Shown here: positions 18,491 to 26,804 of the stretch, piece by piece | Position numbering within the stretch: the stretch's first letter is position 1 | Layout of the letters: every line of letters begins with the position of its first letter | Source: an uncultured Clostridium sp. | GTDB lineage: Bacteria; Bacillota; Clostridia; Peptostreptococcales; Peptostreptococcaceae | Assembly (NCBI GenBank): GCA_900539645.1 | Contig: UQCY01000002.1 | Coordinates: 1 to 46,532 of the forward strand | DNA: 46,532 bases | Direction of reading: 5' to 3' | Translations under genes and position numbers: made by a program | Notes under the pieces: model-generated | Told to the model about the DNA's origin: nothing | Database searches by the model: none | Seen by the model: the letters and a program-made list of their open reading frames with translations, nothing else

Positions 18491-19741
18491 TTGGAATCGC
18501 TCGAAAGTTGGATTCAGATTATCGGGTTAGTCATCCTTATTATGGGATCGGCATTTTTCTCGGCATCAGAGACATCTCTAATGTCACTAAGTAAAATAAG
18601 AATGAGATATATGCAGGACGAGGGGGTAAAGAATGCCGATTTAGTGGCATCTTTAATAGAAAGTCCTAATAAATTATTGAACGCTATATTAGTAGGAAAC
18701 AACGTTGTTAATATAGCAGCTACATCTATATCTACTGCATTATTAACAGCTAAATTTGGAGCAAATGGTGTTGCTGCAGCTACTGCGATTATGACCATTA
18801 TAATCCTTATATTTGGGGAAATAACACCTAAATCAATAGCAGCTAACAATTCAGAAAAAGTTGCTCTATTGGTTTCAAAACCAATAAAACTGATAATAAC
18901 AATACTATCACCAGTAGTATGGATATTTAATATATTTACTAAATTTATGTTTAGAATAATCGGTGTAAAAGCAGACGAAAAGAATGCGTTTATAACTGAA
19001 GAAGAACTAAAAACTATGGTAAATGTCAGCCATGAGGAAGGTGTTCTTGAAGTTGAAGAAAGAGAAATAATCAATAACGTATTCGAATTTGGTGACATGC
19101 AGGCAAAAGACGCTATGGTTCAGAGAATGGACATGGTGACAGTTGAAGTCGATGATTCTTATGAAGAAATAATAGAAGTATTTAGAGAAGAAAAATTAAG
19201 TAGACTTCCTGTATATGAAGATTCTGTAGATGATATCATTGGTATAATAAACATAAAAGATATGATATTCTTAAGTGATGAAGAAAAAGAATACTTCTCT
19301 GTAAAAAATTACATGAGAGAGCCATTCTTTACTTATGAATTTAAAAAGATAACTCAGCTTCTTGAAGATATGAAAAAAGCAAAAACTCAGATAGCTATAG
19401 TTCTTGATGAGTACGGTGGAACATCAGGTCTTTTAACTGTTGAGGACTTAGTTGAAGTAATCGTAGGAGATATAGAAGACGAATACGATGAAGATGAAGA
19501 CGATATAATAGTTATCAAAGAAGACGAGTACATAGTAGATGGAAGTACTAGGATATCAGAAGTTAATGAGCTTATAGGTACATCAATAGAAACAGAAGAA
19601 TTCGATTCTATAGGTGGATATCTAATAGGTTATCTTGACAGACTTCCTGAAGAAAAAGAAGTAATTGAGATTGGAAATATTAAATTCTGTATAGAAAAAG
19701 TTGAGAAAAATAGAATAGCAAAAATACATATGTATACGTAA
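18491..19741 (+). CDS. CNNM/CorC/HlyC-family membrane protein with CBS domains
   Basis: 416 aa. Residues 1 to about 190 form the CNNM (DUF21) membrane domain, opening with a hydrophobic helix and the FFSASETSLMSLSKIR motif, then NAILVGNNVVNIAATS and EITPKSIA. A pair of CBS domains follows (about 205-330; SRLPVYEDSVDDIIGIINIKD is the most typical stretch). The C-terminus is a CorC_HlyC domain (EYIVDGSTRISEVNELI). Relatives are magnesium or sodium-coupled cation exporters regulated by nucleotide binding at the CBS pair; the old name hemolysin is misleading. The start is TTG with AGGAG 11 nt upstream. It forms a single-gene unit with its own promoter and terminator. Confidence 0.9.
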   Translation: MESLESWIQIIGLVILIMGSAFFSASETSLMSLSKIRMRYMQDEGVKNADLVASLIESPNKLLNAILVGNNVVNIAATSISTALLTAKFGANGVAAATAIMTIIILIFGEITPKSIAANNSEKVALLVSKPIKLIITILSPVVWIFNIFTKFMFRIIGVKADEKNAFITEEELKTMVNVSHEEGVLEVEEREIINNVFEFGDMQAKDAMVQRMDMVTVEVDDSYEEIIEVFREEKLSRLPVYEDSVDDIIGIINIKDMIFLSDEEKEYFSVKNYMREPFFTYEFKKITQLLEDMKKAKTQIAIVLDEYGGTSGLLTVEDLVEVIVGDIEDEYDEDEDDIIVIKEDEYIVDGSTRISEVNELIGTSIETEEFDSIGGYLIGYLDRLPEEKEVIEIGNIKFCIEKVEKNRIAKIHMYT

Positions 19742-19749
19742 ATTATTGA

Positions 19750-19780
19750 GGGTTGCTACAGTTCTTGTAGTAACCCTTTT
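19750..19780 (+). terminator. Rho-independent terminator after the CNNM/CorC gene
   Basis: GGGTTGCTACA (19750-19760) and TGTAGTAACCC (19766-19776) form a stem with one mismatch and a short loop, followed by TTTT. Confidence 0.85.
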
Positions 19781-19824
19781 AAATTAGAAAATTATTATCT
19801 ATTTAAGAAGTATTAAATAAACTG

Positions 19825-19949
19825 AGGACAAGGGAAATAACTGCTCAAAAGCGACAATACTGCAAGCGCCCCACAGCCGCTAAATGTGTTACAAAAACGG
19901 GTGGGGCACTGAAGCCTGGAGCAAAGAGCAGTTATTCTCTTGTCCTTTT
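19825..19949 (+). ncRNA. Candidate structured RNA of unknown family
   Basis: An outer helix of about 20 bp joins 19825-19846 to 19926-19946, with one bulged base and one G-U pair. Inside, GCCCCAC (19868-19874) pairs with GTGGGGC (19901-19907) and CCG with CGG. The inner part is much richer in G and C than the roughly 30% GC surroundings. The + strand ends with CCTTTTCTATTT, like a weak terminator tail, which is why I favour that strand. It lies between convergent genes, 45 nt after the corC terminator and 15 nt from the yfcE stop. I do not recognise an RNA family. A short mobile palindromic element or a large terminator for yfcE remain possible. Confidence 0.45.
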
Positions 19950-19961
19950 CTATTTACTTCT

Positions 19962-20531
19962 TTATAATTCTTCTATTATTTCTCCAGTATCTATGTCGTA
20001 GAAGTTTATGTCTATGTTTAATTCATGATCATTATCTTCGTCAGGGTTTATTTCAACTATTGCGACAGATCTACTTCCATCTTTAGGTATAGAAGTACTT
20101 CCTGGGTTTATTATTATAAGTGTGTCGTCAAAAGAAAGCTCTTTAACATGAGTATGTCCTAGTATAAGGAAGTCTGCACCCATATTTTTAGCGTTTGCTA
20201 TTATTTCATCTTTTGCTCCCACATACCCATGATTTACAACAAATCTAAATTCATCAAGCTGAACTAGTGCATAAGGTCCCTGAATTGGATGATTTAATAC
20301 CATCTGGTCCACATCTGCCTCGCAGTTACCTTTTGCAAATATTATAGAATCCATATCGTTTAATGACTCTGTAAGTGCTTTTGGATTATATCCTTCAGGT
20401 AAGTCATTTCTAGGTCCATGATAAAGTATATCTCCTGCGTGAAGATATAAATCACATTCTCCTAATACATCCATTGCCTTATCAAAATAAAGCGAACTTC
20501 CATGAGTATCGCTAAGTATTCCTATTTTCAT
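19962..20531 (-). CDS. yfcE: YfcE-family metallophosphodiesterase
   Basis: 189 aa, a normal length. Metal-binding motifs: SDTHG (Asp8, His10), HAGDILYHGPRN, AKGNCE (GNCD/GNHD position), VNHGY and GHTHVKEL. YfcE-type enzymes hydrolyse model phosphodiesters in vitro and bind manganese; the in vivo substrate is not known. The ATG follows GGAGGG. It is the second gene of a pair with nadK, 44 nt apart, on the minus strand. Confidence 0.88.
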   Translation of the reverse strand: MKIGILSDTHGSSLYFDKAMDVLGECDLYLHAGDILYHGPRNDLPEGYNPKALTESLNDMDSIIFAKGNCEADVDQMVLNHPIQGPYALVQLDEFRFVVNHGYVGAKDEIIANAKNMGADFLILGHTHVKELSFDDTLIIINPGSTSIPKDGSRSVAIVEINPDEDNDHELNIDINFYDIDTGEIIEEL

Positions 20532-20575
20532 TTAAATTCCCTCCAATAAATTAATTTTTTTGATAGAATAATATT

Positions 20576-21379
20576 CTATAAGAATTTTGCTGAAACTCTA
20601 TCCCAAAACTCATAATCTGAAAGTCTTAAAAGTTTTAGCTTAACATCTGATGTGCAGATGTTTATATCTGTAATTTGTTTAAATCTAAGCTCAACACCAT
20701 CTATTATGATAAGTATTGAATCTTCAAAGCGATACTCTGGTATAATACTTATCTCAGTATCTTTAGAGAAAATTATACTAGATGTAAAGCTTCTGTATGC
20801 ATTTGTATTTATAGGTGAAAGAGGAGTAAGCTGTATAGCATCTATATTACAGTCTATAATACTTCCACCAGCTGAATACGTATATGCAGTAGAACCTGTC
20901 TGAGAGCAGATAATCATACCGTCGCCGCTGAAGTTTTCAACTTTTTTACCGTTTACAAGTAGCTTTAAATGAACAGTTCTAGATTTATCTCCTTTGATAG
21001 TTACATCATTAAGCGCGAAGAAGTTTACGCAGCTTTTGTTTGTACAAATCATCGCCCGCAGTAGTGGAACCTCTTGAATCATATAATTTTCATTTAAATA
21101 ACTTTCTATAAACTCATCTATTTTATCGGGCACTATCTCTGGGAAAAATCCTAGATGCCCAGTATTAATACCGACAATAGGAACTTCAGGGTAGTCAAAA
21201 TCTCTGACTGTTTTTAAAAAAGATCCATCTCCCCCAACACAGACAACAAGCTCTGTATCATCAGAAAATTCTTCTGAAACATCAAAGCCAGCTTCTTTAA
21301 ATTTTTCTTTAAATAAATTTTTAGTTTCTACCGACTTTGGTAGCTCATTAGAATTAATAGTTATTAGCCTTTTTTTCAT
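20576..21379 (-). CDS. nadK: NAD kinase
   Basis: 267 aa, typical for bacterial NadK. The catalytic GGDGSF motif is present (Asp51), followed by the NTGHLGFFPE loop and the conserved SQTGSTAYTYSAGG region that binds NAD. The enzyme phosphorylates NAD to NADP with ATP or polyphosphate and is the only route to NADP. GAGGTGA precedes the ATG. An extended -10 (TGCTATAAT, minus strand near 21400) is a likely promoter. It is transcribed away from the ABC transporter operon and with yfcE. Confidence 0.93.
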   Translation of the reverse strand: MKKRLITINSNELPKSVETKNLFKEKFKEAGFDVSEEFSDDTELVVCVGGDGSFLKTVRDFDYPEVPIVGINTGHLGFFPEIVPDKIDEFIESYLNENYMIQEVPLLRAMICTNKSCVNFFALNDVTIKGDKSRTVHLKLLVNGKKVENFSGDGMIICSQTGSTAYTYSAGGSIIDCNIDAIQLTPLSPINTNAYRSFTSSIIFSKDTEISIIPEYRFEDSILIIIDGVELRFKQITDINICTSDVKLKLLRLSDYEFWDRVSAKFL

Positions 21380-21473
21380 AAGTTCACCTCTTTACATATA
21401 TGTATTATAGCATAATTTTTAACAAGTATATACATTTCAAGTTTCATATAAATTTCAATATATATCAATTACG

Positions 21474-21482
21474 TGATATAAT
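21474..21482 (+). promoter_or_regulatory. Extended -10 promoter for the ABC transporter operon
   Basis: TGATATAAT (21474-21482) is a perfect extended -10, about 54 nt before the TTG start of the ATPase gene. The -35 position is only weakly matched (TTCAAT). Confidence 0.5.
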
Positions 21483-21535
21483 TAAAGAATAACTATGTTA
21501 ACAACAAAATAAGAATTATTATATGAGGTGATTAT

Positions 21536-22405
21536 TTGTTAAAAATAGAAAACGTTTCAAAAACATTTGAAAATTTTTCACTGAATAATATAAATATAAT
21601 GCTAGAGCCAGGAAAAATTATGGGAATAATTGGAGATAACGGCTCGGGAAAAACTAGTATTATAAATTTAATAATGGGGCTTTATAAGCCGAGTTCGGGG
21701 AAAATAGAATTAAATGGAAATAATGTAGAAAACGATCCAGTTGGATACAAAAATGATATAGGTTTTGTTTATGATAATCTTAGTTTTTATCCTAACCTAA
21801 AGCTAAGGGATTATAAAAAAATAATAGCTATGTTCTATAAGAATTTTGATGAGGAAGTGTACGATATGTATTTTAACAACTTCAATCTAGATTCTGAGGA
21901 AAAGATAAAAAACTTATCAAAAGGTCAATGTGAAAAAGTAATGATAAGTACTGCTCTTAGCCATCACGCAAAACTGCTTATACTAGACGAACCTATATAT
22001 GGATTAGAAAAAACTGTAAGAAAGGAACTTATAAGGATTTTTAAAGACTATATAAAAAGGGAAAATGGAAGTGTCATAATCTCTACTCATAACGTGTCTG
22101 AATTAGAGGAAATATACGACCAAATTGTATATTTAGAAAAGGGAAATATTCTATTTAACCTTAAAAAGAAGGATATAATAAAAGATTTTAGGGTAATTAG
22201 ATCTGATTCTGAAACACTATCTCTTATGAAGGATAATATAATAGGAATAGACCACTATAAAAGATATAGTGAAGCACTTGTAAATATAGGAGAAAGTGAT
22301 GAAATAAGAGCTCTTCTTAGAAGTGCTGATTACCATAAGATAAAAAATCCTGATATAGAAGATTTAATACATTACTACCAGGAAGGCGGTGTATTAAATG
22401 TTTAA
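21536..22405 (+). CDS. ABC transporter ATP-binding protein (ABC-2 type)
   Basis: 289 aa. P-loop GDNGSGKT (33-40), a Q-loop region, signature LSKGQ instead of LSGGQ (common in the YtrB/BcrA-like branch), Walker B LLILDEP, and His-switch STHNVSE. A C-terminal extension of about 80 residues follows the ATPase core. The family drives export of lipids, peptides or antibiotics. The start is TTG after GAGGTG. It overlaps the permease gene by 8 nt, so the two are co-translated. Substrate unknown. Confidence 0.88.
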   Translation: MLKIENVSKTFENFSLNNINIMLEPGKIMGIIGDNGSGKTSIINLIMGLYKPSSGKIELNGNNVENDPVGYKNDIGFVYDNLSFYPNLKLRDYKKIIAMFYKNFDEEVYDMYFNNFNLDSEEKIKNLSKGQCEKVMISTALSHHAKLLILDEPIYGLEKTVRKELIRIFKDYIKRENGSVIISTHNVSELEEIYDQIVYLEKGNILFNLKKKDIIKDFRVIRSDSETLSLMKDNIIGIDHYKRYSEALVNIGESDEIRALLRSADYHKIKNPDIEDLIHYYQEGGVLNV

Positions 22406-23114
22406 CCTTATAAAAAAAGATCTCATAGTATGTATAAAATCTGAAAGATTCAATGTTATAAAATACATACTTATATTTATTTTAATGTATTTATTTTGCA
22501 ATGATATATCTTATTATGCAACGCCAGTACTTATAACTTATCTAATAATGATAGGCGTATTTTCAGCTGATTATGAAAATAATTCAGATAAATTTATAAG
22601 AAGTATTCCGATAGATTTAGACGATATAGTGTACTCTAGATATCTTATAGGAGTATCTACTTCTATAGTTATAACTATACTTACTCTATTTGTACACGAT
22701 ATACTTTCTATATATATGTTTAGAAGAACTGTATTTTATGATTTTATATTTGCTATGGATATAAATTTAATAGTACTATCCGTAACAATGCCGATGTTCT
22801 TTAGACATGGATACGAAAAAATAAAAATAGCAGCCAGTATACTCGCAATAGCTATATTTACAATATTTGGATCATTTTTAAATGCATTATCTGAAAAAAT
22901 ATATATGACTAGCAATCCAGATGCATTGGTATCTATCAATGTATCTAGATATGAAACAATACATGCATTTAATCAAATATTTAGAGGAATTGTTTCAAAA
23001 ATTAATGTGGACAATATAAATATTGTTACTGTAGGAGTAGCTTGTATTCTTATATTTATAATATCTATGGGAATATCTTTGAAGGCTATGAAGAAAAATA
23101 GATATATTAAATAA
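22398..23114 (+). CDS. ABC-2 type transporter permease
   Basis: 238 aa with about six hydrophobic segments (around 22-55, 75-100, 110-125, 145-165 and near the C-terminus) and no enzymatic motifs. Its start overlaps the end of the ATPase gene, a standard pairing for ABC-2 exporters in which two permease chains and two ATPases form the transporter. The N-terminus begins with FNLIKKDL, typical of these permeases. No substrate can be inferred. Confidence 0.78.
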   Translation: MFNLIKKDLIVCIKSERFNVIKYILIFILMYLFCNDISYYATPVLITYLIMIGVFSADYENNSDKFIRSIPIDLDDIVYSRYLIGVSTSIVITILTLFVHDILSIYMFRRTVFYDFIFAMDINLIVLSVTMPMFFRHGYEKIKIAASILAIAIFTIFGSFLNALSEKIYMTSNPDALVSINVSRYETIHAFNQIFRGIVSKINVDNINIVTVGVACILIFIISMGISLKAMKKNRYIK

Positions 23115-23155
23115 AAATCAAAGTAAAAGTATAAAAATTAGAATGGGTTGATAAT

Positions 23156-23695
23156 ATGAATAAATTTATGAAGGTATCATCTATCATTTTGATTTTTTGC
23201 CTTGTGTCTGGCTTTTTAGTAAGGTTTACATATGGAGATATGATAGATAAAAAGGACTATGAAGCCAGAAATGTAAATGAGGTTATAGTAGAGTTTGAGT
23301 CTAGAAAAACTGTGCAAGAGGGTACAAAAATAAGATTTAAAATTTACAATAACAGTAAATTTACATATCTTCTTACAAAGGCAAGAATGAAATTTGAAAA
23401 CAATATAAAAAATGAAAAGGGAGAATATATTAATAGCTCTAAATTATATTTAGCTCTTGATGTTGAAAATAGTCTTAATTCTAATTTAATGTTAGACGGA
23501 ATAGAGCCAAATGGAGATGGGTATATAGAATTCATTGTTCCAAAAGGGTTACAATTAGATAAAAAATATTTTGCCTTGGATTCTACAAAAATGGAATATG
23601 AAGGTAATTTTGCGGAAGAAATTCCAATATTTAATTTTTTTAAAATACCTGTAGAACAGAATAAGGGTGTTTGGAGTATAAAAGCACTTAGCTAA
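23156..23695 (+). CDS. Predicted exported or membrane-anchored protein, function unknown
   Basis: 179 aa. A single hydrophobic helix (about 6-27) acts as a signal peptide or anchor, followed by a soluble domain with alternating beta-strand patterns (VNEVIVEFESRK, TKIRFKIYNNSKF, EPNGDGYIEFIVP), suggestive of a small immunoglobulin-like or beta-sandwich fold. No family recognised. It lies 41 nt after the permease gene in the same direction and may be an extracytoplasmic partner of that transporter. The ribosome site is weak (GGGTTGA). Confidence 0.6.
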   Translation: MNKFMKVSSIILIFCLVSGFLVRFTYGDMIDKKDYEARNVNEVIVEFESRKTVQEGTKIRFKIYNNSKFTYLLTKARMKFENNIKNEKGEYINSSKLYLALDVENSLNSNLMLDGIEPNGDGYIEFIVPKGLQLDKKYFALDSTKMEYEGNFAEEIPIFNFFKIPVEQNKGVWSIKALS

Positions 23696-23749
23696 TAAGT
23701 TTAATATTTAGTTAGTATATACAAACAGAGAAAAAAGGAGTGTTTAGTT

Positions 23750-24241
23750 ATGTCAATTGAAAAAGTAAGAAAATATATGGAGCAGTTTGGAAGAGAAAAT
23801 GATGTTATGGAGTTTGATGAGTCTAGTGCCACTGTAGAACTAGCAGCTGAAACAGTTGGAATAATACCAGCTAGAGTTGCTAAAACACTATCTTTTAGAG
23901 GAAAAGAAGATGGGGAAGCGATAATAGTTGTTGCAGCAGGGGACACAAAAATAGACAATAAAAAATTTAAACATGAATTCGGATGCAAGGCTAGAATGCT
24001 TTCTGCAGAAGAAGCTGTTGAGTTTACAGGGCATATGGTAGGTGGAGTTTGTCCATTTGCTCTAGAAAACGAGAATGTAAAGGTATATTTAGATGAGTCT
24101 TTAAAAAGATTTGATACAGTATTTCCAGCAGCGGGAAGTGGAAATTCTGCAATAGAGCTTACTAACGACGAATTAGAAAAATATTCTTCAAACTTTGTAA
24201 AATGGGTTGATGTTTGCAAAGGATGGAATGAAGAAAACTAA
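23750..24241 (+). CDS. YbaK/EbsC-family (ProX-type) aminoacyl-tRNA deacylase-like protein
   Basis: 163 aa, the full single-domain YbaK length. Family landmarks are the Lys in ARVAKTLSF, the DTKIDNKKFK helix, the GHMVGGVCPFAL loop and the C-terminal GSGNSAIELT motif. Related proteins hydrolyse mischarged aminoacyl-tRNA, such as Cys- or Ala-tRNA(Pro), in trans. The ATG has AAGGAGTG upstream. It is followed by the pseudouridine synthase gene in the same direction. Confidence 0.85.
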   Translation: MSIEKVRKYMEQFGRENDVMEFDESSATVELAAETVGIIPARVAKTLSFRGKEDGEAIIVVAAGDTKIDNKKFKHEFGCKARMLSAEEAVEFTGHMVGGVCPFALENENVKVYLDESLKRFDTVFPAAGSGNSAIELTNDELEKYSSNFVKWVDVCKGWNEEN

Positions 24242-24279
24242 TTAAACACAGTCATAAATTGGAAAGGATAGGTATAAAT

Positions 24280-25191
24280 TTGTTTAAAAAAGAACTACAG
24301 AAGTACAATCTAATGTCTTATACGGCAGAGGAAGATGGTGTATTAAAAGAGATTTTACTCGATAAGCTAGGATTTTCTGTGAGATCTATTTCAAAAATGA
24401 AAAGAGAGAGAACAGTAAACGTAAATGGAGAATATAGAAAACCGACATTAGATGTTAAAAAAGGAGATTTAATAGAAGTAGAGATAAATGAAGATATGGC
24501 AAACTTTGAGCCACAAAATCTCAATATGGGTATAATTTACGATGATTTTGATATTATAATGGTCGATAAACCACCGTATATGGTTGTACACCCGACAAAG
24601 AGTCATTTTGACGGAACTGTTGCCAATGGTGTTACAGATTTTATAATAAAAAAAGGCGAAAAGGTAAAGATAAGATTTGTAAATAGACTGGATATGAATA
24701 CATCTGGTCTAGTTATAGTTGCAAAAAATGCCTATGCTCACCATGTATTATCTACTGATATGAGTGAAAATTTAGTTGAGAAGAAGTATATAGCAGTTGT
24801 AAAAGGTGTTATGAAGGAAGATGAAGGGACTATAGACGCACCTATATATAGACCTACTGATGACTCTATAAAGAGGGTAGTAGATGAAAGAGGACAGAGA
24901 TCTATTACTCATTATAAGGTTGTTGAAAGACTAGAAGATGCAACTGTTGTAGAATTAAAACTTGAAACAGGAAGAACGCATCAGATAAGAGTGCATTTAG
25001 CTCACTTAGGATATGGAATTATTGGAGATGAGCTATATGGATATGTAGACGAAAATCTTATAAAAAGACAGGCACTTCATGCATATAGCTTAAAATTTAA
25101 ACAGCCTAGAACTAGAGAAGATTTAGAGTTTAAAGCTGAGATACCAGAAGATATGAAAGAACTTATAAAAAAACTAAAAATGGAGGAATAG
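24280..25191 (+). CDS. RluA/RluD-family RNA pseudouridine synthase
   Basis: 303 aa. An N-terminal S4-like region (about 25-75, including VRSISKMKRERTVNVNG) precedes the catalytic domain. The catalytic Asp is Asp138 in NRLDMNTSGL, where the usual first residue His is Asn. VDKPPYMVVHP and GRTHQIRVHLAHLGYGIIGDELY are also present. The enzyme converts uridine to pseudouridine in rRNA or tRNA; the exact target cannot be told from sequence. I choose the TTG at 24280, with AAAGGA about 12 nt upstream; the in-frame TTG at 24259 overlaps that site. Confidence 0.85.
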   Translation: MFKKELQKYNLMSYTAEEDGVLKEILLDKLGFSVRSISKMKRERTVNVNGEYRKPTLDVKKGDLIEVEINEDMANFEPQNLNMGIIYDDFDIIMVDKPPYMVVHPTKSHFDGTVANGVTDFIIKKGEKVKIRFVNRLDMNTSGLVIVAKNAYAHHVLSTDMSENLVEKKYIAVVKGVMKEDEGTIDAPIYRPTDDSIKRVVDERGQRSITHYKVVERLEDATVVELKLETGRTHQIRVHLAHLGYGIIGDELYGYVDENLIKRQALHAYSLKFKQPRTREDLEFKAEIPEDMKELIKKLKMEE

Positions 25192-25195
25192 AACA

Positions 25196-26200
25196 TTGAT
25201 TATACATAAATTTATTGTGCACGTGCTAGATAAAAATAGTGATGTGCCAATTCTTAATGATTTTGAAGGAAAGGTCAATCAGGAGGTTGAAGGATTTTTC
25301 CAGAAGATGATAAAAAGAGTAACAAGAGATGATGATTTAAGAAAGGCTGTTTTTAAAAATTACACAGAAAATACTATCAGAAAATGTTGTGAACAGATTA
25401 TATACGATGAAAGCACATTTGTAGAGAACTCAAAGGAAATAGCTGCGTATTTATTTGATGTTATGAAGGTAAACAGCGATATGGAATCTTGTGATTTAGC
25501 TGTATGCCTTTACACAGTAAAAGAAGAAAAAAATGTAGCAATAATAAAAATAGACTATAAAAAGTTATATACTCATTCTATAGAATTTGTAGATGAAAAA
25601 TTCAATATCCAGATTGTGTCTAATGAAGTTGGGATACAGGAAACTCAGAGAATTAAACAGGCTGCACTTATAGGTGTAAATGGTATGAATGATGAATATC
25701 AGTTTAGAGCTTTAGACAAAGACTCTGAAAAGAGTGGATTACCATCTAAATTTATAGGAGAATTTATAGATGGTGAAAAAATAGATGACGATAAATACAA
25801 GACAAAAGTGTTTAAGACGTCTGCAGATAACTGGATAACAAATGCTATGGCAAATGATATTAAACAGGCTGAGGATGCAAGAAGTATTTTAAACTACACA
25901 TTAAAAGAACAGCAGCAGGTTGATGTAGTTGAATTTGCTGAAAGAGCTATAAAAGATGAGGATTTAAAAGAAGGCTTCAAAGAGCTTATGGAAGAAAAAG
26001 GAATAGATGAGTCATTTGCTATAGATAAAAAATGGGTGGAAAAAAAGCTTAAAAAGAGAAATATTAAAACTGACAATGGATTTGAAATAAAGGGAAATTT
26101 AACTGATTTTGAGGATCCAATGAAATACAGTATAAAGAAAAATGAAGATGGAACTATAGATATAGTAATCAAGAATGTCAATTTCTTTGAAGAAAAATAA
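25196..26200 (+). CDS. YejK/NdpA-family 37-kDa nucleoid-associated protein
   Basis: 334 aa, the usual length. The N-terminus MIIHKFIVHVLDK and the central segments DLAVCLYTVKEEKNVAIIKIDYK and AALIGVNG match the NdpA family, whose members bind the nucleoid; their precise role is poorly understood. The start is TTG with GGAGG 9 nt upstream, only 4 nt after the pseudouridine synthase stop, so the two are co-transcribed. A bidirectional terminator follows. Confidence 0.82.
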   Translation: MIIHKFIVHVLDKNSDVPILNDFEGKVNQEVEGFFQKMIKRVTRDDDLRKAVFKNYTENTIRKCCEQIIYDESTFVENSKEIAAYLFDVMKVNSDMESCDLAVCLYTVKEEKNVAIIKIDYKKLYTHSIEFVDEKFNIQIVSNEVGIQETQRIKQAALIGVNGMNDEYQFRALDKDSEKSGLPSKFIGEFIDGEKIDDDKYKTKVFKTSADNWITNAMANDIKQAEDARSILNYTLKEQQQVDVVEFAERAIKDEDLKEGFKELMEEKGIDESFAIDKKWVEKKLKKRNIKTDNGFEIKGNLTDFEDPMKYSIKKNEDGTIDIVIKNVNFFEEK

Positions 26201-26221
26201 TTATATGAAATATAAAATCAA

Positions 26222-26256
26222 TAAAAAAAGAGATGCAAAATTTGCATCTCTTTTAA
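26222..26256. terminator. Bidirectional terminator between the ndpA-like gene and acpP
   Basis: AGAGATGCAAA and TTTGCATCTCT form a perfect 11-bp stem with A-rich sequence on one side and T-rich on the other, so it can end transcription from both converging genes. Confidence 0.85.
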
Positions 26257-26265
26257 TTTGTTTAA

Positions 26266-26493
26266 TTACTGGTTATCTTCTATGTATCTGCAGATATCTC
26301 CTATTGATTTGAAGCTTTCTGCTTCTTCATCAGGAATTTCTATGTCGTATTCGTCTTCAAGAGCCATTATTATTTCAACAGCATCTAATGAATCCGCTTC
26401 AAGGTCGTCTATAAGAGATGATTCCATTGTTATATCTTCTAAATCGTCAAGTCCTAACTGTTCTGCTATTATTTCTTTTATTCTTTCAAACAT
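26266..26493 (-). CDS. acpP: Acyl carrier protein
   Basis: 75 aa, acidic, with the phosphopantetheine attachment motif DSLDAVE (Ser35) at the start of helix II, and [21 protein letters not shown] before it, as in fatty-acid-synthesis ACPs. It carries acyl chains as thioesters on the 4'-phosphopantetheine arm. AGGAGG precedes the ATG. It is a lone gene here, not in a fab cluster, so a secondary ACP is possible. Confidence 0.9.
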   Translation of the reverse strand: MFERIKEIIAEQLGLDDLEDITMESSLIDDLEADSLDAVEIIMALEDEYDIEIPDEEAESFKSIGDICRYIEDNQ

Positions 26494-26804
26494 AGTTTTC
26501 CTCCTAATAATTTGTTAGTCTTATTTTAATTGTAGTTTAATATATTACAGTACAAATTTCAATACATATTTGATATAATAGATAATATAAATTTGAGCGA
26601 ACTGATATCAATTAGAAAATTTACTATTAAATATAATTTTTATAGTAATTTTGTCGTATATGTGCTTTAATATATATAGACAAAAAACCTTACCATATTT
26701 ATTAAAGAAAGAAAAAAATGAAATGATGATATTTGAGTATCAATATCAATGGGGAATATGTTATAAAAAAATAAAAATTTGATAAACTAAAAGGAGGAAA
26801 AAAC
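26494..26804. other. 311-nt divergent intergenic region between acpP and the LacI-family gene
   Basis: Very AT-rich. It contains a TATAAT at 26574-26579, an imperfect hairpin at about 26617-26652 without a clear T tail, the palindrome TGATATCA (26603-26610), and an inverted repeat TGATATT-N8-AATATCA (26727-26748) that overlaps a possible LacI-gene promoter (TTGAGT at 26733, TATGTT at 26757). No coding potential seen. Confidence 0.4.

Noticed and set aside
18491..19741. A true hemolysin
   Set aside because: The HlyC/CorC name is historical; the domains are those of CBS-regulated cation transporters.
19868..19930. Similarity to a cobalamin riboswitch (CACTG followed by AAGCCTGGAG resembles the B12 box)
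   Set aside because: The rest of the conserved core, the usual spacing between these motifs and the pairing partner of the B12 box are missing, and no B12 gene follows.
19825..19949. Twister-like ribozyme (AAATG and AAGCCTGG stretches)
   Set aside because: The required order of conserved loops and the two pseudoknots could not be laid out on the sequence.
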